Source: Pseudomonas entomophila (GTDB lineage: Bacteria > Pseudomonadota > Gammaproteobacteria > Pseudomonadales > Pseudomonadaceae). From it: 64,000 nt of DNA. The DNA is taken from contig NZ_JARGCS010000012.1 in assembly GCF_029193575.1 (NCBI RefSeq), positions 62,001 through 126,000 of the forward strand, given 5' to 3'. Shown one piece after another: positions 44,996 through 56,434 of the stretch. How positions within the stretch are numbered: position 1 is the stretch's first letter; each line of letters starts with the position of its first letter. The notes beneath the pieces are model-generated. The model was not told where the DNA came from. It searched no databases and saw nothing but the letters and a program-made list of their open reading frames with translations. The translations under genes and the position numbers were made by a program.

Positions 44996-45721
44996 TCAGT
45001 GTGGCAACGGCCACAGTTGAGTGGGGTCCAGCACTTCCAGCACCAGCTCTGGCTGGCGAGCTTCCAGGCGCTTGATCAGCTCGGCGGCGGCACGGGTGGC
45101 GGTCCAGTCTTCGGGGATGGCCAGGACTTCGCTGGTGACTGGCGCCTTGAGCGAGCCCGGCGCCACCAGGGTCAGGTCGATACCTTGGTCTTGCAGGTGT
45201 TGCCGTTGCGTGCGGAACCACTGCGGCAGGCTGTTCGCGCCGCGCAACGGTTGTGTCGGCTCGCCCAGTTGCAGTGCCGAATAGCGACTGACCAGCCCCA
45301 TGACTTGCGGCCTGTCGCCTTTGGCCAGCAGAGCCAGCGCGATGGCCAGGGCATGCTCGCTGGCGAGCAGGTTGCTCGTGGCGATAGCCCCGATCAGCTC
45401 GTTGGCGGGTAGGTCCGTCGGCAGGTAGTCGCACGTGCCGGCATTGATGATCAGCCCGTCCAGTGCGCCCCATCGCGCCTGTAGCAGTGCATTGACGGCA
45501 TGCGCCTCGCTGGCGTCCTGCAACTGCCCGTCGAGGCAAAGCAGGTTGGCGCCGTGTTGCGCTGCTAATGCGTTCAGTTCCTGGCAATCCTTGCCACTTG
45601 CGGCGACTCGGTGGCCCTGTTCGAGCAAACCTTGCGCCAGTGCCAACCCTACTCCGTTGGCGGCCCCCGTTACCCAATAACTGCGCGCGTTGATCAAGGC
45701 TCGGCCCTCTGTTTCTGTCAC
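44996..45721 (-). CDS. SDR-family oxidoreductase in the photolyase operon
   Basis: A 241-residue short-chain dehydrogenase: TGAANGVGLALAQGLLEQG (cofactor), INAGTC (a variant of NNAG), and VSRYSALQLGEP where the usual Tyr-X3-Lys is not complete (the Lys is missing), so catalytic activity is doubtful. The start ATGA overlaps the phrB stop by 4 bases. It is the last gene of the light-response run. Confidence 0.8.
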   Translation of the reverse strand: MTETEGRALINARSYWVTGAANGVGLALAQGLLEQGHRVAASGKDCQELNALAAQHGANLLCLDGQLQDASEAHAVNALLQARWGALDGLIINAGTCDYLPTDLPANELIGAIATSNLLASEHALAIALALLAKGDRPQVMGLVSRYSALQLGEPTQPLRGANSLPQWFRTQRQHLQDQGIDLTLVAPGSLKAPVTSEVLAIPEDWTATRAAAELIKRLEARQPELVLEVLDPTQLWPLPH

Positions 45722-47136
45722 TCGGACAGGCCCTTGAAAGCTGCCAGTGCCCGCTGACGACTGCTGTCGAGATCGACGATTGGGGTGAAGTAGTGATTTG
45801 TAGCAAATAGGTCTGCGGATTTCACTGGGAAATGGACTTCTTTGTCATTTAGCTGTTTCAGCTCGGGCAACCAATGGCGGATGAAAGTTCCCTGGGGGTC
45901 GAAGCGTTGCGACTGGGTGACCGGGTTGAAAATGCGGAAGTAGGGCACCGAGTCGGTACCGGTGGAGGCACTCCACTGCCAGCCGCCATTATTGGCCGCC
46001 AGGTCGCCGTCGATGAGGTGGCGCATGAAGTGCCGCTCGCCCTTGCGCCAGTCGATCAGCAGGTTCTTGCTCAGGAACATCGCGACGATCATGCGCAGGC
46101 GGTTGTGCATCCAGCCGGTGTGCAGCAACTGGCGCATCGCCGCGTCGATGATCGGGAAGCCGGTGCGTCCCTGTTCCCAGGCCAGCAGGTCGTCCTCGGC
46201 ATCGCGCCAGGGCAAGGCCTCGGTGTGCGTGCGGAATGGCCGGTGGCGCGACACCTGTGGATACCCCACCAGGATATGTTTGTAGAACTCACGCCAGAGC
46301 AATTCGTCGATCCAGGTACGCACGCCCTGGTTGCCGCTGTCGAACTCGCCGCGGTTGCCGGCCAGGGCCGCGTGCAGGCATTGGCGGGGCGAGATCACGC
46401 CAGCGGCCAGGTAGGGTGAAAGTTGACTGGTGCCCGGTTTGCCCGGCAGGTCGCGTTGCGCTTGGTAGTCCTCGATCGCCTCGTCGACGAAGCGTGTCAA
46501 GCGGGCCTTGGCCTCCCCCTCACCGGCCGGCCAGTACTCGCGCAAGGCCCGGGAGGGCGGCTCGAAGCCGTCCAGGTGCTGGGGAATCGGGTCGCTGACG
46601 ACCTCCAGTGGTGCCTGGGCCTTCACGGCGTGGGCCTGAGCCGGCAGGTTGCGGTGCAGGTGTTCCAGGCAGGCCTTGCGGAACTGGCCAAACACCTGGA
46701 AATAGTGGCCCGCGCGGGTCAGCAGGGTGCCTGGGCGAAACAGCAACTGGTCGAGGTGGGCATGGGCGGTGATCCCTGCATGCTCCAGCTGGACGCGGGT
46801 GGTGTCGTCGCGCAGGGTTTCGTTGATGCCGTATTCCTCATTCCAGTGCACCGCTTGGATGCGGTGTTCGCGGCAAACGTCGAGCACCGCCTGTGGCGCC
46901 TGCTGCCAGGTCTCGGTATGACGGATCAGCAGGGGAATGTTCAACCGTTCCAAGGCCTGGCGCAGGTCGCGCAGGTTGCGCAGCCAGAAGTCCACCTTGC
47001 ACGGGGCGTCGTCGTGGGCCTGCCATTGGCCGGGGCTGGTTATCCACAGGGCGATGGTCGGCCCCTGGCCGGTGGCGGCGCTCAGGGCGGTGTTGTCGTC
47101 GATGCGCAGGTCGCTGCGCAGCCAGATGAGCTGCAT
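45718..47136 (-). CDS. phrB: Deoxyribodipyrimidine photolyase (class I)
   Basis: A 472-residue photolyase. The N-terminal antenna domain opens MQLIWLRSDLRIDDNTAL, and the FAD domain contains TGWMHNRLRMIVAMFLSKNL and GTDSVPYFRIFNPVTQSQRF. It repairs cyclobutane pyrimidine dimers with blue light. It lies 23 bases after the MerR gene and is coupled to the SDR gene; in P. putida this gene is light-induced. Confidence 0.94.
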   Translation of the reverse strand: MQLIWLRSDLRIDDNTALSAATGQGPTIALWITSPGQWQAHDDAPCKVDFWLRNLRDLRQALERLNIPLLIRHTETWQQAPQAVLDVCREHRIQAVHWNEEYGINETLRDDTTRVQLEHAGITAHAHLDQLLFRPGTLLTRAGHYFQVFGQFRKACLEHLHRNLPAQAHAVKAQAPLEVVSDPIPQHLDGFEPPSRALREYWPAGEGEAKARLTRFVDEAIEDYQAQRDLPGKPGTSQLSPYLAAGVISPRQCLHAALAGNRGEFDSGNQGVRTWIDELLWREFYKHILVGYPQVSRHRPFRTHTEALPWRDAEDDLLAWEQGRTGFPIIDAAMRQLLHTGWMHNRLRMIVAMFLSKNLLIDWRKGERHFMRHLIDGDLAANNGGWQWSASTGTDSVPYFRIFNPVTQSQRFDPQGTFIRHWLPELKQLNDKEVHFPVKSADLFATNHYFTPIVDLDSSRQRALAAFKGLSE

Positions 47137-47159
47137 CGGAAGTTTCTCTGAGGTCGGGT

Positions 47160-48029
47160 TCAGCGGGATTGCTGGAGCAAGCGCAAGGCGCCCTGGGGTT
47201 TGTCGAACAGTTGCAGGCGGGCGATCCGCTGCGCCTGCACGCGAGCCTCATGGAGCGAGACCGTGGTGCCACCCAGGAGCTTGGGAATGTCGATTTCCTG
47301 CAAGGCAAGCAGCTTGTCCGCTTCCAGGCGGGCGCCGAGGAACAGCACCAATGCCTTTGGGGCCAAGCGTGCAACGGCCTGTTGCAGCTGTTTGCCGCCG
47401 ACCGGGCGCTCCAGCACTTGCACGGCAAAGCCGCTGCTGCTCAACAGCCAGGCGCAGAGCCACAGGTGTTCGTCGAGCGGCTGGTCGTTGTCGGTCACCA
47501 GCAGTATCGGCGGGCCTTCCAGCGACTGGGTGTCGTGGTACACGCGGGCGCCGAGCTTGCTGCGCAGCCAGGTGTGGAAGAGCGCTTGCTCCAGGCGCGC
47601 GTCGATGTGGTTGCGCCAGCGTTGTTCGAGGCTGTCGAGCAGCGGTAGCAGCAGTTGCTCGCAGAGCGTCAGCGCCGGGTAGAGGGCCATGGCCTGGTTG
47701 AGCTGCTGGTCGAGCGAGCGCGGGGCGAGGTTGGCGACCGCGTCGATCAGGCGCTGGCAACGGTCGTGCCAGTCGCCCTGCAGCAGCGGTGGAGTGTCGG
47801 CCTGGCGGTCGAGTAGTTCGCGCACCTGGCCCACCGAGGCACCGCGCTCCAGCCAGTGCAGGATGTCTTCCACGCGGGCGACGTGCGCCTCGCTGTAGAG
47901 GCGATGGCCCTTGGGGGTGCGCTCGGGGACCAGCAGGCCGTAGCGGCGCTCCCAGGCGCGCAGGGTCACCGGGTTGACGCCGGTACGGCGTGCCAGTTCG
48001 CCGATCGGTAGCCAGCTGTCAGAGAGCAT
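47160..48029 (-). CDS. MerR-family LitR/PplR1-like light-response regulator
   Basis: A 289-residue regulator. A MerR helix-turn-helix (LPIGELARRTGVNPVTLRAW, ERRYGLLVPERTPKGHRLYS, each given in part) is followed by a C-terminal cobalamin-binding-like domain (about 85-280). The DxHxxG cobalamin signature is degraded (DEHLWL), as in class II LitR proteins of Pseudomonas, which respond to light with a separate LOV protein. It overlaps the upstream rudS gene by 11 bases. The three TGTACA-type dyads nearby fit its family's site. Confidence 0.88.
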   Translation of the reverse strand: MLSDSWLPIGELARRTGVNPVTLRAWERRYGLLVPERTPKGHRLYSEAHVARVEDILHWLERGASVGQVRELLDRQADTPPLLQGDWHDRCQRLIDAVANLAPRSLDQQLNQAMALYPALTLCEQLLLPLLDSLEQRWRNHIDARLEQALFHTWLRSKLGARVYHDTQSLEGPPILLVTDNDQPLDEHLWLCAWLLSSSGFAVQVLERPVGGKQLQQAVARLAPKALVLFLGARLEADKLLALQEIDIPKLLGGTTVSLHEARVQAQRIARLQLFDKPQGALRLLQQSR

Positions 48030-48987
48030 TGCGCAGCCCCAGGCTTTCCGGGTGCGGTTGCAGGTAGGTCTGCTGCAGCAGGTAGGGGTCGGGGTGGTTG
48101 CGCAGATGATGCTTGAGCAGGGTCAGCGGCACCACCAGCGGCACGCTGCCTTGCTGGTATTGGCCGATCAACTGCTGCAGCTCGGCCTTGTCGTCGCTGT
48201 CGAGTATCGGACGCAGGTAGCCGCACAGGTGCTGCAGGACGTTGCTGTGGGTGCCTCGGCTGGCGCAACGGCGCAACGCTTGCATCAACAGGCTGAAGTA
48301 GCGGGGGCCGATCTCCTGCGGGGCATCATCGCGGCGCATGCTGCCGAGCAGGCGGCCCAGTTCGCGGTAGGCCTGCGGGTTGTGGGCCATCAGCAGGTAC
48401 TTGTAGCGCGAATGGAAGCGCACCAGCGCCCCGCGGCTCAGGCCGTCGGCCAGCAGGCGCTGCCAGTCGGCGTAGGCGTACACGCGGCTGATGAAGTTCT
48501 CGCGCAACACAGGGTCGTGCAGGCGGCCTTCCTCTTCCACCGGCAGGTCCGGGCGTCGTGCGCAGAAGGCCTGGGCATAGGCGCCACGGCCACCCTTGAG
48601 CGAGGGGCGGCCATCGTCCTGGTAGACCTTCACGCGCTCAAGGCCGCAGGAGGGGGACTTTTGCATGAACACGTAGCCGCAGATGTCGTGCAGCTCGTCG
48701 GCCATGCGCTCGCCATAGGCGCGCAGAGGGCCGGAGAGGTCGGTGCCGGGGTTGCGGCTGCCGAGTACCGCAGGTGCCTCTGGGTCGCCGACCAGACGAA
48801 TGGCATCACGCGGAATGCCCAGGCCGATGGCCACTTCGGGGCATAGTGGCACCCAGTCGAAATGCGCGGCCAGCAATTCGCCGCACAGGTTCGACGCCTT
48901 GTGGCCGCCGTTGTAGCGCACTTCCTGGCCAGTCAGGCAGGCGCTGATGGCGATACGGGGTCTGTCCGAGATGTGCTGGGGGTTCAT
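48019..48987 (-). CDS. rudS: RudS-type tRNA 4-thiouridine desulfidase (DUF523-DUF1722)
   Basis: A 322-residue two-domain protein. The N-terminal TudS/DUF523 domain has three conserved Cys expected to hold a [4Fe-4S] cluster: Cys17 (SACLTGQEVRYNGG), Cys49 (PLCPEVAIGLGIPRD) and Cys114 (KSPSCGLERVKVY). The C-terminal DUF1722 domain (about 185-310) binds tRNA in described RudS proteins. RudS removes s4U, the near-UV photosensor of tRNA. ATG 48987 has GGAGG upstream; a longer frame would run through two operators, so it is rejected. It is the first gene of rudS-merR-phrB-SDR. Confidence 0.88.
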   Translation of the reverse strand: MNPQHISDRPRIAISACLTGQEVRYNGGHKASNLCGELLAAHFDWVPLCPEVAIGLGIPRDAIRLVGDPEAPAVLGSRNPGTDLSGPLRAYGERMADELHDICGYVFMQKSPSCGLERVKVYQDDGRPSLKGGRGAYAQAFCARRPDLPVEEEGRLHDPVLRENFISRVYAYADWQRLLADGLSRGALVRFHSRYKYLLMAHNPQAYRELGRLLGSMRRDDAPQEIGPRYFSLLMQALRRCASRGTHSNVLQHLCGYLRPILDSDDKAELQQLIGQYQQGSVPLVVPLTLLKHHLRNHPDPYLLQQTYLQPHPESLGLRNAL

Positions 48988-49004
48988 CACTGCCTCCGGA
49001 ATCC

Positions 49005-49028
49005 TGTACAAAAAATATTTTTTGTACA
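49005..49028. promoter_or_regulatory. LitR/PplR-type operator 1 (rudS promoter)
   Basis: TGTACA-N12-TGTACA, a perfect dyad with an A/T-only spacer, 18 bases before the rudS start. It fits the P. putida light-responsive consensus T(G/A)TACA-N12-TGTA(C/T)A. Confidence 0.8.
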
Positions 49029-49055
49029 GGGTGTATTCCATCACACTGAGGAACT

Positions 49056-49079
49056 TATACAAGACCTATTTTATGTATA
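49056..49079. promoter_or_regulatory. LitR/PplR-type operator 2 (rudS promoter)
   Basis: TATACA-N12-TGTATA, a second exact fit to the consensus, 69 bases before rudS and 51 bases from operator 1 (about five helical turns). Confidence 0.78.
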
Positions 49080-49093
49080 GGTATAGTCAACGT

Positions 49094-51184
<2,091 letters not shown>

Positions 51185-51197
51185 CATAGGACGCTGC

Positions 51198-52211
51198 ATG
51201 ACCGATCACGCCCTGCTGCTGGTCAACCTGGGTTCACCGGCCTCCACTTCGGTCGCCGACGTGCGCCGCTACCTCAACCAGTTCCTCATGGACCCGTATG
51301 TGATCGACCTGCCGTGGCCGGTGCGACGGCTGCTGGTGTCGCTGATCCTGATCAAGCGCCCGGAGCAGTCGGCCCACGCCTATGCCTCGATCTGGTGGGA
51401 TGAAGGCTCGCCGCTGGTGGTGCTGACCCGGCGCCTGCAGGCGGCGATGGCCGCGCATTGGCCGCACGGCCCGGTGGAGATCGCCATGCGCTATGGCCAG
51501 CCGGCGCTGCCCGAGGTGCTGGAGCGCCTGGCCGCACAGGGCGTGCGCAAGGTGACCCTGGCGCCGTTGTACCCGCAGTTCGCCGACAGCACCGTGACCA
51601 CCGTGATCGAGTTGGCCAAGCAAACCCTGGCCGAGCGTGGCCTGCCCTTGCAGATGCGCGTGCTGCAACCGTTCTACGAGCACCCCGACTACATCGAAGC
51701 CCTGGCCGCCAGCGCCAGGCCCCATCTGCAGCAGGACTACGACCACCTGCTGCTGAGCTTCCACGGCCTGCCCGAGCGTCACCTGAAGAAGCTCGACCCC
51801 ACCGGCAACCACGACTTCCAGGCCGAGGACTGCTGCAAGGACGCCAGCGCCGAGATGCGCGCGGTGTGCTACCGCGGCCAGTGCCTGGCCACCGCGCGGG
51901 CGTTCGCCCAGAAGATGGGCATTGCGGATGGCAAGTGGTCGGTGTCGTTCCAGTCGCGCCTGGGGCGGGCCAAGTGGATCGAGCCCTACACCGAGACGCG
52001 GCTGGACGAGCTGGGCAAGGCGGGGGTGAAGAAGCTGCTGGTGATGTGCCCGGCGTTCGTCGCCGATTGCATCGAGACGCTGGAGGAGATCGGCCAGCGC
52101 GGGAGCGAGCAGTTCATCGAGGCGGGAGGGCGGGAGCTGGTGCTGGTGCCGTGTCTGAATGACCACCCGGAGTGGGTGCGGGTGTTGGCGGGGTTGTGCG
52201 AAAAGGCCTGA
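51198..52211 (+). CDS. hemH: Ferrochelatase
   Basis: A 337-residue HemH that inserts Fe2+ into protoporphyrin IX. The conserved SFHGLPERH carries the catalytic His, and the [15 protein letters not shown] region is typical. ATG 51198 follows an AGG-rich stretch. The [18 protein letters not shown] stretch is Cys-rich, but no cluster should be assumed. It is close to the light-response block and may be partly controlled by operator 3. Confidence 0.94.
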   Translation: MTDHALLLVNLGSPASTSVADVRRYLNQFLMDPYVIDLPWPVRRLLVSLILIKRPEQSAHAYASIWWDEGSPLVVLTRRLQAAMAAHWPHGPVEIAMRYGQPALPEVLERLAAQGVRKVTLAPLYPQFADSTVTTVIELAKQTLAERGLPLQMRVLQPFYEHPDYIEALAASARPHLQQDYDHLLLSFHGLPERHLKKLDPTGNHDFQAEDCCKDASAEMRAVCYRGQCLATARAFAQKMGIADGKWSVSFQSRLGRAKWIEPYTETRLDELGKAGVKKLLVMCPAFVADCIETLEEIGQRGSEQFIEAGGRELVLVPCLNDHPEWVRVLAGLCEKA

Positions 52212-52223
52212 GCCAGGCCACGC

Positions 52224-52260
52224 CCCTTGTAGGAGCGGGGCAAGCTCGCTTCTACAAGGG
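52224..52260. repeat. REP-derived hairpin between hemH and uraA
   Basis: CCCTTGTAG (52224-52232) pairs with CTACAAGGG (52252-52260), continuing inward through AGCG/CGCT. It lies between convergent genes and probably works as a terminator. Confidence 0.65.
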
Positions 52261-52274
52261 GGTGAGGTTGCCCG

Positions 52275-53549
52275 TCAGGGCAACTGATCATCCAGCTTCT
52301 TGTTCTTCCAACCGTCATTGCCCGGCAGGATGAGGTTCAACGCGATCGCCACGATCGCGCACAGGGCGATGCCCTTCAGGCCCCAGTCGTCCGGGCCGTC
52401 GCCGCTGCCGATCAGCACGCCACCGATACCGAACACCAGCGTCACCGAGACGATCACCAGGTTGCGCGCCTCGGCCAGGTCGATCTTGTGGCGGATCATG
52501 GTGTTCATGCCCACCGCCGCGATCGAACCGAACAGCAGGCAGAGGATGCCACCCATCACCGGTACCGGGATGCTCTGCAACAGCGCGCCGAACTTGCCGA
52601 TGAACGCCAGGGTGATGGCGAACACCGCCGCCCAGGTCATGATCTTCGGGTTGTAGTTCTTGGTCAGCATCACCGCGCCGGTCACTTCGGCGTAGGTGGT
52701 GTTGGGCGGGCCGCCGAACAGGCCGGCAGCGGTGGTGGCCAGGCCGTCGCCGAACAACGTGCGGTGCAGGCCGGGTTTCTTCAGGTAATCGCGGCCGGTC
52801 ACGCTGCCGACCGCGATCACCCCGCCGATGTGCTCGATCGCCGGGGCCAGGGCCACTGGGACGATGAACAGGATCGCCTGCCAGTTGAACTCCGGCGCGG
52901 TGAACTTCGGCAGTTCCAGCCATGGCGCGGCGGCGATCTTCGCGGTGTCGACCACGCCAAAGGCGAACGACAGGGCGAAGCCCACCAGCACGCCGGCGAT
53001 GATCGGCACCAGGCGGAAGATGCCCTTGCCGAACACCGCGACGATCAGTGTGGTCAGCAGCGCTGGCATTGAGATCAGCATCGCGGTCTTGTATGGCACC
53101 AGCACGCTGCCGTCACCGGCCTTGCCCATGGCCATGTTGGCGGCAATCGGCGCCATGGCCAGGCCGATCGAGATGATCACCGGGCCGATCACCACCGGCG
53201 GCAGCATGCGGTCGATGAAGCCGGTGCCCTTGATCTTCACCATCAGGCCCATGAAGGTGTAGACGAAGCCGGCGGCCATCACCCCGCCCATGGTCGCGGC
53301 CAGGCCGAATTGGCCCTTGGCGAGGATGATCGGGGTAATGAAGGCGAAGCTCGAGGCCAGGAATACCGGGACCTGGCGGCCAGTGACCAGTTGGAACAGC
53401 AAGGTGCCGAGGCCGGCAGTGAACAGTGCGACGTTAGGGTCCAGGCCGGTGATCAGCGGCATCAGCACCAGCGCGCCGAATGCCACGAAGAGCATCTGCG
53501 CGCCCGAGACGACCTGGCGCCACAGCGGGTCGTTGAAGCCGTCCTGCAT
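52275..53549 (-). CDS. uraA: Uracil permease
   Basis: A 424-residue nucleobase:cation symporter with about 14 membrane segments. Family landmarks include GLFGGPPNTTYAEVTGAVMLT and the segment APAIEHIGGVIAVG, where the acidic residue helps bind uracil. It imports uracil with protons. It follows upp by 2 bases, forming the usual upp-uraA salvage pair. Confidence 0.94.
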   Translation of the reverse strand: MQDGFNDPLWRQVVSGAQMLFVAFGALVLMPLITGLDPNVALFTAGLGTLLFQLVTGRQVPVFLASSFAFITPIILAKGQFGLAATMGGVMAAGFVYTFMGLMVKIKGTGFIDRMLPPVVIGPVIISIGLAMAPIAANMAMGKAGDGSVLVPYKTAMLISMPALLTTLIVAVFGKGIFRLVPIIAGVLVGFALSFAFGVVDTAKIAAAPWLELPKFTAPEFNWQAILFIVPVALAPAIEHIGGVIAVGSVTGRDYLKKPGLHRTLFGDGLATTAAGLFGGPPNTTYAEVTGAVMLTKNYNPKIMTWAAVFAITLAFIGKFGALLQSIPVPVMGGILCLLFGSIAAVGMNTMIRHKIDLAEARNLVIVSVTLVFGIGGVLIGSGDGPDDWGLKGIALCAIVAIALNLILPGNDGWKNKKLDDQLP

Positions 53550-53551
53550 GG

Positions 53552-54190
53552 TCAGGCGTCCTTCTGCTTGGTGCCGAAGATCTTGTCACCGGCGTCGCCC
53601 AGGCCGGGGATGATGTAGCCGTGCTCGTTCAGGCGCTGGTCGATCGAGGCGGTGTAGATCTGCACGTCGGGGTGGGCTTTTTCCACCACCTCGATGCCTT
53701 CCGGTGCGGCAACCAGCACCATGGCTCGGATTTCCCGGCAACCGGCTTTCTTCAGCAGGTCGATGGTGGCGACCATCGAGCCGCCGGTGGCCAGCATCGG
53801 GTCGATGATCAGGGCCAGGCGCTGGTTGATATCGGGCGCGAGTTTTTCCAGGTAGGTATGCGCCTCGAGGGTTTCCTCGTTGCGGGCCACGCCCACGGCG
53901 CTGACCTTGGCGCCCGGGATCAGGCTGAGCACACCGTCGAGCATGCCGATGCCGGCGCGCAGGATCGGCACTACGGTGATCTTCTTGCCGGCGATCTTCT
54001 CGACCGTGACCTTGCCGCTCCAGCCGTCGATTTCGTAGGCTTCCAGCGGCAGGTCCTGGGTGGCTTCATAGGTCAGCAGGGCGCCGACTTCCTGGGCGAG
54101 TTCGCGAAAATTCTTGGTGCTGATGTCGGCACGGCGCATCAGGCCGAGCTTGTGGCGGATCAGCGGGTGGCGGATCTCACGAGTGGGCAT
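53552..54190 (-). CDS. upp: Uracil phosphoribosyltransferase
   Basis: A 212-residue enzyme making UMP from uracil and PRPP. The N-terminal [13 protein letters not shown] and PRPP motif [13 protein letters not shown] are diagnostic, with the C-terminal [14 protein letters not shown] uracil loop. It heads the upp-uraA pair and is divergent from hpt. Confidence 0.97.
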   Translation of the reverse strand: MPTREIRHPLIRHKLGLMRRADISTKNFRELAQEVGALLTYEATQDLPLEAYEIDGWSGKVTVEKIAGKKITVVPILRAGIGMLDGVLSLIPGAKVSAVGVARNEETLEAHTYLEKLAPDINQRLALIIDPMLATGGSMVATIDLLKKAGCREIRAMVLVAAPEGIEVVEKAHPDVQIYTASIDQRLNEHGYIIPGLGDAGDKIFGTKQKDA

Positions 54191-54352
54191 GGGGAGGGCT
54201 CCGGAAGGCGGGCAAAAAAACCGCGCTAGATTAATCTATTCAGTCCGTGCTGTCGTGCAGTCATTGTGCACGTTAGTCCATAAACCCTTGATCTGTGACC
54301 GGCGGATGCGTACCTTTGCCCGCTTTTCCATTCGCAGCCCCTGGAGAGCGCC

Positions 54353-54910
54353 ATGTCCGCCGATCTCGAGCATATCCGTCAAGTCATGCGCGAGGCTGAC
54401 TGCCTGTACAACGAAGCCGAAGTCGAGGCTGCCATCGCCAAGGTCGGCGAGCACATCTGTGCCAAGCTGCACGACAAGAACCCGGTGGTCTTCTGCGTAA
54501 TGAACGGCGGCCTGATCTTCGCCGGCAAACTGCTCACGCATTTGCAGTTCCCGCTCGAGGCCTCGTACCTGCATGCCACCCGCTACCGCAACCAAACCAG
54601 CGGCGGCGAGCTGTTCTGGAAAGCCAAGCCGGAAGTGTCGTTCATCGATCGCGACGTGCTGATCGTCGACGATATCCTCGACGAAGGCCACACCCTCAGC
54701 GCCATCATCGAGTTCTGCAAGCATGCCGGCGCGCGTGCCGTGCACACCGCCGTGTTGATCGACAAGGACCACGACCGCAAGGCCAGCCCGGACCTGAAAG
54801 CCGATTATGTGGGCCTGCCGTGCGTCGATCGCTACATCTTCGGTTATGGCATGGACTACAAGGGCTACTGGCGCAATGCTAATGGCATCTTCGCCGTCAA
54901 AGGGATGTAG
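54353..54910 (+). CDS. hpt: Hypoxanthine-guanine phosphoribosyltransferase
   Basis: A 185-residue PRTase with PRPP loop VLIVDDILDEGHTL and a C-terminal YIFGYGMDYKGYWRN. It salvages hypoxanthine and guanine. It is divergent from upp (162-base gap) and 2 bases before the cupin gene. Confidence 0.92.
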   Translation: MSADLEHIRQVMREADCLYNEAEVEAAIAKVGEHICAKLHDKNPVVFCVMNGGLIFAGKLLTHLQFPLEASYLHATRYRNQTSGGELFWKAKPEVSFIDRDVLIVDDILDEGHTLSAIIEFCKHAGARAVHTAVLIDKDHDRKASPDLKADYVGLPCVDRYIFGYGMDYKGYWRNANGIFAVKGM

Positions 54911-54912
54911 CC

Positions 54913-55386
54913 ATGCGCCCACCCGCCTACATGGACCAGTCGCTGTTCAGCGCGCTCGCCGGCAAGGCCGAGGCCAACCCGCGCGGTCGTCAGCACCACA
55001 ACTTCCATGAGATGAGCGACCCTTGTCATCGCATGGCGGTGGGTTTGCAGCCTGCCACTTATATTCCGCCGCACCGGCACTTGAGCGACGACAAGGCCGA
55101 AGCGCTGATCGTGCTCAAGGGGCGCCTCGGCCTGCTGATCTTCGACGAGCAGGGCAAGGTGATCGACAAGCGCGTGATGCAGGCCGGCGGTGAGTGCCTG
55201 GGGGTGGACTTGGTGCAGGGCACCTATCATGGCCTGGTGGTGCTAGAGGCCGACACCGTCCTCTTCGAGTGCAAGGCCGGCCTCTACCGCCCGGTGGGCG
55301 AGGGCGAGCATGCCCACTGGGCACCGCGCGAGGGCGAGCCGGGCGTCGCTGAGTATCAGGCCTGGATGCGCGCTCAGTTCGACTGA
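54913..55386 (+). CDS. WbuC-family cupin protein
   Basis: A 157-residue cupin: PPHRHLSDDKAEALIVLKGR (first cupin motif, in part) and YHGLVVLEADTVLFECKAG (second). The two His residues of PPHRH and the His of TYHGL are likely metal ligands. The family is found near O-antigen genes and elsewhere; its function is not established. It directly follows hpt. Confidence 0.88.
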   Translation: MRPPAYMDQSLFSALAGKAEANPRGRQHHNFHEMSDPCHRMAVGLQPATYIPPHRHLSDDKAEALIVLKGRLGLLIFDEQGKVIDKRVMQAGGECLGVDLVQGTYHGLVVLEADTVLFECKAGLYRPVGEGEHAHWAPREGEPGVAEYQAWMRAQFD

Positions 55387-55402
55387 ACGACTGCGTCGTG
55401 TT

Positions 55403-55485
55403 CATCGCGGGGCAAGCCCGCCACAGGTACCCCGCTATTTCCAATGCGGCGCGTCCCTGTGGGGGCCGGTTCGCCCTGCGATGGG
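55403..55485. repeat. Diverged REPIN
   Basis: CATCGCGGGGCAAGCCCGCCACAGG cores on the left (55403-55427; this text gives the pattern, the right copy is inverted and partly decayed at 55455-55485). It follows the cupin gene. Confidence 0.5.
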
Positions 55486-55548
55486 CCCCCAAAATCCCTC
55501 CACAAACCTACACATGCTAGAGTGCCTCCTCATGCCAAGGAGCCTCCC

Positions 55549-56019
55549 ATGCGTGCGTTCATCCCCTTCCTGCTGGCCGTGAGCCTGCCGCTATCCGCGG
55601 CCCCCTTGCACAGCCAGTTCCTGCCCCCCGACGACCTCTCCCTGCGCCAGGAAGCCCCGACAGCCCAGCAACTGTTGCAGGTCACCGACTACTCGGTGGT
55701 GGTCGGTGCCCAGCGTCAATCCGATCAGCAGCCGATCCCGATCACTTCATCCTTGCAGATGCGCCTGAAGGGCAAGCCGCTGAGCAAGGGCGCGAGCATC
55801 ACCCAGGTGCTGCTGAACTTCGGGGGCGAGGGTGGCAAGAGCCTGAAGAAGCCGGTGTACGACGAAGCCGCCCGCACCCTGACCCTCAACTACCCGATGG
55901 CCGACTACCGTGTGGTGATGGACCTGCTGCGCAACGAGACGCTGTACGTGCAGTTCCTCACCTACGCCAACGGCCATGTCTGGGCCGACCTGCACACCGG
56001 CACCGTACGTACGCGTTGA
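55549..56019 (+). CDS. Secreted hypothetical protein, 156 aa
   Basis: A 156-residue protein with a signal peptide (FIPFLLAVSLPLSAAP), so probably periplasmic. I do not recognise a named family. It has a beta-rich centre (SLQMRLKGKPLSKGASITQV) and a C-terminal ANGHVWADLHTGTVRTR. AAGGAG precedes ATG 55549. It stands between the cupin and the 96-residue gene on the plus strand. Confidence 0.8.
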   Translation: MRAFIPFLLAVSLPLSAAPLHSQFLPPDDLSLRQEAPTAQQLLQVTDYSVVVGAQRQSDQQPIPITSSLQMRLKGKPLSKGASITQVLLNFGGEGGKSLKKPVYDEAARTLTLNYPMADYRVVMDLLRNETLYVQFLTYANGHVWADLHTGTVRTR

Positions 56020-56088
56020 GGCGTGTGCTGGGTGGGGGGTAAACTGCCGGCCTTTGAAATGCCCGTGATGGCCCAGTTGGAGTCGGCA

Positions 56089-56379
56089 ATGCGTAAAGAC
56101 AAGAAACAAGTGATTGGCGATGAGATCAGCGACGATTACATCAAGACGTTCCTGCAGTTCGAGCCTGCCGATGGTCTGACCTCGCCGTCGCACCACAAAC
56201 TGATCAAGGCCTACCGTGGCCTGCGCATCGACGACTTCGAGCGTTTCGTCGGGTTCTTCGTCGCGGCGGGGTATGACGTCGATGGCCAGGACGAGCACGG
56301 CAAGACCTTCGTCGAGGTGATCGCCGACCAGCGCAATGCGCCGGAGTATGTCGAGGTCATCGACAAGGCGCGCGGCTGA
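56089..56379 (+). CDS. PA4642-family conserved protein, 96 aa
   Basis: A 96-residue soluble acidic protein (KDKKQVIGDEISDDYIKTFL, then RIDDFERFVGFFVAAGYDVD, in part). It matches a small conserved pseudomonad protein found beside mqo. ATG 56089 has TTGGAG upstream; longer in-frame starts exist at 56023 and 56068 but lack such a site. Function unknown. Confidence 0.8.
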   Translation: MRKDKKQVIGDEISDDYIKTFLQFEPADGLTSPSHHKLIKAYRGLRIDDFERFVGFFVAAGYDVDGQDEHGKTFVEVIADQRNAPEYVEVIDKARG

Positions 56380-56395
56380 CGCGGCATCCGCCATG

Positions 56396-56424
56396 AAAAA
56401 ACGCCCCGAAGGGCGTTTTTTTTG
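56396..56424. terminator. Bidirectional terminator before mqo
   Basis: ACGCCC (56401-56406) and GGGCGT (56411-56416) around CGAA, with A5 before and T7 after. It ends the 96-residue gene and mqo from opposite sides. Confidence 0.88.
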
Positions 56425-56434
56425 TGCCTGCGAA

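Noticed and set aside
48988..49062. A longer N-terminus for the RudS protein
   Set aside because: The extension would translate both operator boxes; ATG 48987 has a strong GGAGG site and the standard family start.
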